Assembly (NCBI RefSeq): GCF_005887635.2
Contig: NZ_CP040818.1
Span: 1,238,001-1,302,000, forward strand
Origin: Paroceanicella profunda
Lineage (GTDB): Bacteria > Pseudomonadota > Alphaproteobacteria > Rhodobacterales > Rhodobacteraceae
Reading direction: 5' to 3'
DNA length: 64,000 bases
Shown here: piece after piece, positions 61,122 to 64,000 of the stretch
Layout: each line of letters opens with the position of its first letter
Position numbering within the stretch: position 1 is the first letter of the stretch
Program-made: the position numbers and the translations under genes
The notes under the pieces: model-generated
Seen by the model: the letters and a program-made list of their open reading frames with translations, nothing else
Database searches by the model: none
What the model was told of the DNA's origin: nothing

Positions 61122-61500
61122 GTCCTGCGCGATCCTTTCGCGTGAAAGACCCTGGCAATGGCCCGGACCGTCGCCGGTCACGGAGCAGACTTCAGGCGGC
61201 GCCGCCCCCGGTCAAGCAGGCCGTGCGGACCGCGCCGGAAGTATAGCCCCGGGCCGTCGCGCGCGCCATCGCTGCCCGGCCTCGGGCGGAGCGGCCGGTT
61301 GCCCCCCCGCTGGCCGTTCACGGGTGGGGTGTGGCCGGCGCACAGACATGGGCGAGGCGACGAACGTGTCCCGAAACCCCGACAAGAATATATGATATGA
61401 GAGAATGCCGCGCTGCACAATAAGAACCCATGGCCATTCCGGCCCGAATGCATGCATGCGCGTCGTGGCCGGCCGGGGCGCGGGCGCCCCGGCGCGAAGA
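61122..61500. other. Gene-free region between globin and uxuB
   Basis: No family-like frame is found. A short palindromic CTTTC-GCGT-GAAAG lies at 61135-61148, just before the globin start, and an AT-rich patch at 61384-61402. Both may belong to the globin promoter. No FnrL- or NnrR-like site (TTGAT-N4-ATCAA) is seen. Confidence 0.35.
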
Positions 61501-62970
61501 TCAGTGGAGCGGCATCGCGACGGCCGCGGCGCGGGGCCCCTCGGCCCGCAGCAGCGCGAGCGCCCGGGCGCAGGCCTCGGTCCACACCGCGTTGTCCCTC
61601 AGGGCGGGGGGCATCAGGCCCGGCGGGGCCGAGAGCGCCGCGACCATGGCCTCCGCCGACCCTCCGTCCACGCGCGCCACGCAGGCGGCCAGCGCCCCGG
61701 CCTGCGGGTCGTCCAGGGGCCGCGCGGCCGCGACGGCCTGTTCGACGAAATGCATCCATGCCGCCACGGCGAAGGCGAAGCTTCCCACCGGCTGCCCGGC
61801 CTGCAGCGCCTCCAGCGCCGGCCAGGTGAGCCGCTGCGGCAGCTTCTGCGTGCCGTCCATCGCGATCTGCAGGGTGCGGTGGCGGATGGCGCGGTTGGAG
61901 AAGCGCCGCGCCAGCGCGTCGGCATAGGCGGCGTAATCCATGCCGGGCAGCGGCTCCAACGTGGCGGCGGCGGCGGCCATGTGGGCGCGCACCATGGGCG
62001 CGAGCGCCGGGTCCTCCATCACGTCGAAGACATGCTCCAGCCCGGCCAGCGCGCCGGCATAGGCGATGAGCGAATGGCTGCCGTTGAGCATGCGCAGCTT
62101 CATCTTCTCGAAGGGCGCCACGTCATCGGTGAAGATCACCCCTTCCGCGGCCTCCCAGGCCGGGCGGCCGGTGGCGAAACGGTCCTCGATCACCCATTGG
62201 GTGAAGGGCTCGGTCTCGATGGCGGCGGCATCCTCGACACCGATGAGGGCGGCGGCATCGGCCAGCGTCGCCTCGGTGGCGGCGGGCGTGATGCGGTCCA
62301 CCATGGTGGAGGGGAAGGGCACGTTCGCCGCGATCCACTCCGCGAGGCCGGGGTCGCGCCGGCGGGCGAAGTCGAGCACCAGCCGCTCCAGCACATGGCC
62401 GTTGTCGGGGAGGTTGTCGCAGCAGAGCGGCGTGAAGGGGGCGAGGCCCGCCGCCCGGCGTCGCGCCAGCCCCTCGACGAGGAACCCCACCACGCCCGAG
62501 GGCGCCTCGGGATGTGCGAGGTCATGGGCGATGGCCGGGTGCGCGAGGTCGAGCCCGCCGGTGGCCGCGTCCCGCCCGTAGGCCTTCTCGGTGACCGTGA
62601 GGCTCACGATGCGGGTGCCGGGGTCCTCCAGCAGGGCGAGCACGGCGGCGACATCGTCGCGCGCGGTCTTCACGCCGAGGATGCAGCCGATCACCCGGGC
62701 CGAGGTGCCCCCGGGCCCGCGCACCAGCAGGGTGTAGAGCCCGTTCTGCGGCGCCATGCGCTCTTCGGTATCGCGCGAGCGCAGGTTGACCCCGGTGATG
62801 CCCCAGTTTCCCCCGGCGGCGGCGAGCGCCTGCTCGGTGGCCACGGCCTGGTGGGCGCGGTGGAAGGCGCCGAGGCCGAAATGCACGATGCCGGGGCGCA
62901 GGGCGTCCCGGTCGTAGCCCGGCTGCCCGACAGTCTCGGGCAGGCCGGCGAGGCTGGTGAGCCGGGTCAT
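61501..62970 (-). CDS. uxuB: D-mannonate oxidoreductase (fructuronate reductase, mannitol dehydrogenase family)
   Basis: The protein has 489 residues. It is a long-chain polyol dehydrogenase that interconverts D-fructuronate and D-mannonate with NAD(H). The N-terminal RPGIVHFGLGAFHRAHQA is the cofactor-binding region, LTVTEKAYG follows, and the catalytic K-x4-N-x2-H is in FEKMKLRMLNGSHS. The C-terminal domain is typical in length. It overlaps uxuA by 4 nt (62967-62970), which supports D-mannonate as substrate over mannitol. These enzymes act in the glucuronate/galacturonate pathway towards KDG. Confidence 0.92.
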   Translation of the reverse strand: MTRLTSLAGLPETVGQPGYDRDALRPGIVHFGLGAFHRAHQAVATEQALAAAGGNWGITGVNLRSRDTEERMAPQNGLYTLLVRGPGGTSARVIGCILGVKTARDDVAAVLALLEDPGTRIVSLTVTEKAYGRDAATGGLDLAHPAIAHDLAHPEAPSGVVGFLVEGLARRRAAGLAPFTPLCCDNLPDNGHVLERLVLDFARRRDPGLAEWIAANVPFPSTMVDRITPAATEATLADAAALIGVEDAAAIETEPFTQWVIEDRFATGRPAWEAAEGVIFTDDVAPFEKMKLRMLNGSHSLIAYAGALAGLEHVFDVMEDPALAPMVRAHMAAAAATLEPLPGMDYAAYADALARRFSNRAIRHRTLQIAMDGTQKLPQRLTWPALEALQAGQPVGSFAFAVAAWMHFVEQAVAAARPLDDPQAGALAACVARVDGGSAEAMVAALSAPPGLMPPALRDNAVWTEACARALALLRAEGPRAAAVAMPLH

Positions 62971-64000
62971 GCGGCAGTGGCCTTCAGCGCCGCCATCACG
63001 CCGCGCAGCTCCGCCAGCCCCTTCAGGCGGCCGATGGCCGGGTAGCCGGGCTGCGAGCCGCGCTCGCTGTCGTTCAGGATGTCCTGGCCGTGGTCCGGGC
63101 GCATGGGGATCTCGGCATCCGCACGTCCCTCGGCGCGGCGGCGGGCCTCTTCGCGCAGCAGCGCGGCGACGAGGGCCACCATGTCGGTGTGCCCGGCGAG
63201 GTGGTCATCCTCGAAGAAGGAGCAGGGGGTCTCCTCCGTGTCGCGGCGCACGTTGCGCAGGTGCACGAAGTGGATTTTCGGGCCCATCCGCTCGGCCATG
63301 CCGGGCAGGTCGTTGTCCGGTCGCGCGCCGAGCGAGCCGGAGCACAGCGTGACACCGTTGGCCGGGCTGTCCACCGCGTCGAGCACGGCGCGGTACTGCG
63401 CCTCGGTCGACATGATGCGCGGCAGGCCGAGCAGCGGGAAGGGGGGGTCGTCCGGGTGGCAGCACAGGCGCATGCCAAGCTCCTCGGCCACCGGCACCAC
63501 CTCGGAGAGGAAGTCGATGAAATGGCCGCGCAACGTCTCCTCGGAGATGCCGTCATAGGTGGCGAGCTGGGTGCGCAGCTCCTCCAGCGACCAGCTCTCC
63601 ATCGCGCCCGGCAAGCCGGCGGTGACATTCTGCGCGATCTGCTTCTGCCGGGCCTCCGGCATGGCGGTGTAGCGGCGCGCGGCCTCCTCGACCACGGCTT
63701 CGGGGAAGCTCTCCGCCGCACCCTTGCGCTTCAGGACATGGATGTCGAAGGCGGCGAAATCGGGCAAATCGAAGCGCATGGCCTTGGCGCCGTTCGCCAC
63801 TTCCCAGGTGAGGTCGGTGCGCGTCCAGTCCAGCACGGGCATGAAATTGTAGCAGATGGTGCGCAGGCCGGCCTCGTGCAGGTGGCGCAGCGAGTGCTTC
63901 CAGTTCTCCACATGGGCGCGCCAGTCACCCGTCTGCGTCTTGATCGATTCGGAGATCGGGATGCTCTCCACCACCTCCCAGTCGAGCCCGGTGGGGGCGG
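62967..64000 (-). CDS. uxuA: Mannonate dehydratase (partial, N-terminus outside window)
   Basis: The last 343 residues are visible; the start lies beyond 64000. UxuA dehydrates D-mannonate to 2-keto-3-deoxygluconate. Metal and substrate residues occur in CYNFMPVLDWTRTDL, LCCHPDDPPFPLLGLPRI, NGVTLCSGSLGA, IHFVHLRNVRRD and the C-terminal MRPDHGQDILND. The partial protein is most of the usual ~395 residues. It overlaps uxuB and is transcribed before it. Confidence 0.94.
   Translation of the reverse strand, partial: APTGLDWEVVESIPISESIKTQTGDWRAHVENWKHSLRHLHEAGLRTICYNFMPVLDWTRTDLTWEVANGAKAMRFDLPDFAAFDIHVLKRKGAAESFPEAVVEEAARRYTAMPEARQKQIAQNVTAGLPGAMESWSLEELRTQLATYDGISEETLRGHFIDFLSEVVPVAEELGMRLCCHPDDPPFPLLGLPRIMSTEAQYRAVLDAVDSPANGVTLCSGSLGARPDNDLPGMAERMGPKIHFVHLRNVRRDTEETPCSFFEDDHLAGHTDMVALVAALLREEARRRAEGRADAEIPMRPDHGQDILNDSERGSQPGYPAIGRLKGLAELRGVMAALKATAA

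Overview
The window is one contiguous, high-GC chromosomal segment of an alphaproteobacterium, most likely Rhodobacterales (Rhodobacteraceae/Paracoccaceae). The evidence is the gene order ppsR-maf-aroE-coaE-dnaQ on one arm and hemJ-rho-mnmE-mnmG-rsmG-parA-parB on the other, the MnmG N-terminus MFHVKH formed by a parS site, and family details such as the isovaleryl-CoA dehydrogenase N-terminus. I cannot name a genus. No insertion sequence, phage gene or CRISPR array is visible; it reads as a core chromosome with catabolic cassettes towards the right end.

Layout. (1) 1-6008: housekeeping genes mostly on the minus strand (mltA, tim44-like, dnaQ, coaE, aroE, maf, ppsR), with fxsA and secB on plus. 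(2) 6009-6436: a gene-free, AT-richer block with a perfect DnaA box, clustered GANTC sites and inverted repeats. It is the best candidate for the chromosomal origin, and transcription diverges from it. (3) 6437-13912: hemJ, rho (clear promoter and terminator), the tRNA-modification genes mnmE and mnmG, rsmG, and parA-parB, with two perfect 16-bp parS sites inside mnmG and rsmG. (4) 13929-20007: DUF454, hemW, a Rid protein, rdgB and rph on minus, then a fatty acid hydroxylase, hrcA and grpE on plus. (5) 20172-25226: a glyoxalase-like protein, then a tightly packed set of a degenerate ABC exporter-like protein, a lone cyclic-nucleotide-binding domain, an MBL-fold hydrolase and AlkB. (6) 25298-31664: a complete leucine/isovalerate degradation operon (ivd, mccB, mccA, mvaB, methylglutaconyl-CoA hydratase). 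(7) 31818-36101: hydroxyacid dehydrogenase, DUF2125, ChaC-like, a lone Lrp ligand-binding domain, hisF and hisE. (8) 36513-39714: tRNA-Lys(CTT), an ECF-like sigma factor, a membrane anti-sigma-like protein and a subtilase lipoprotein. (9) 39979-49444: a Tat-exported alpha/beta hydrolase, then a LysR-controlled oligopeptide-type ABC transporter ending in allophanate hydrolase. (10) 49494-60514: a ten-gene minus-strand operon starting with a GntR regulator, then two paralogous solute-binding proteins, two permeases, an SDR, a PuuE/PgdA-like deacetylase, a gamma-glutamyltransferase and two ATPases. (11) 60705-64000: a Vitreoscilla-type globin and the hexuronate genes uxuB and uxuA (the latter running off the window).

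Most interesting points. The sigma/anti-sigma/subtilase trio looks like a self-contained envelope-signalling module; the periplasmic end of the anti-sigma resembles a subtilisin propeptide, suggesting direct binding by the protease. The ABC-like protein at 20698-23277 keeps an exporter membrane domain but has lost the Walker A lysine, catalytic glutamate and H-loop histidine, carries about 290 extra residues inside its ATPase region, and is translationally linked to a cNMP sensor and an MBL hydrolase. Both oligopeptide-type transporter operons carry hydrolases (allophanate hydrolase; GGT plus deacetylase plus SDR), which suggests uptake and cleavage of unidentified amide or peptide-like nitrogen compounds.
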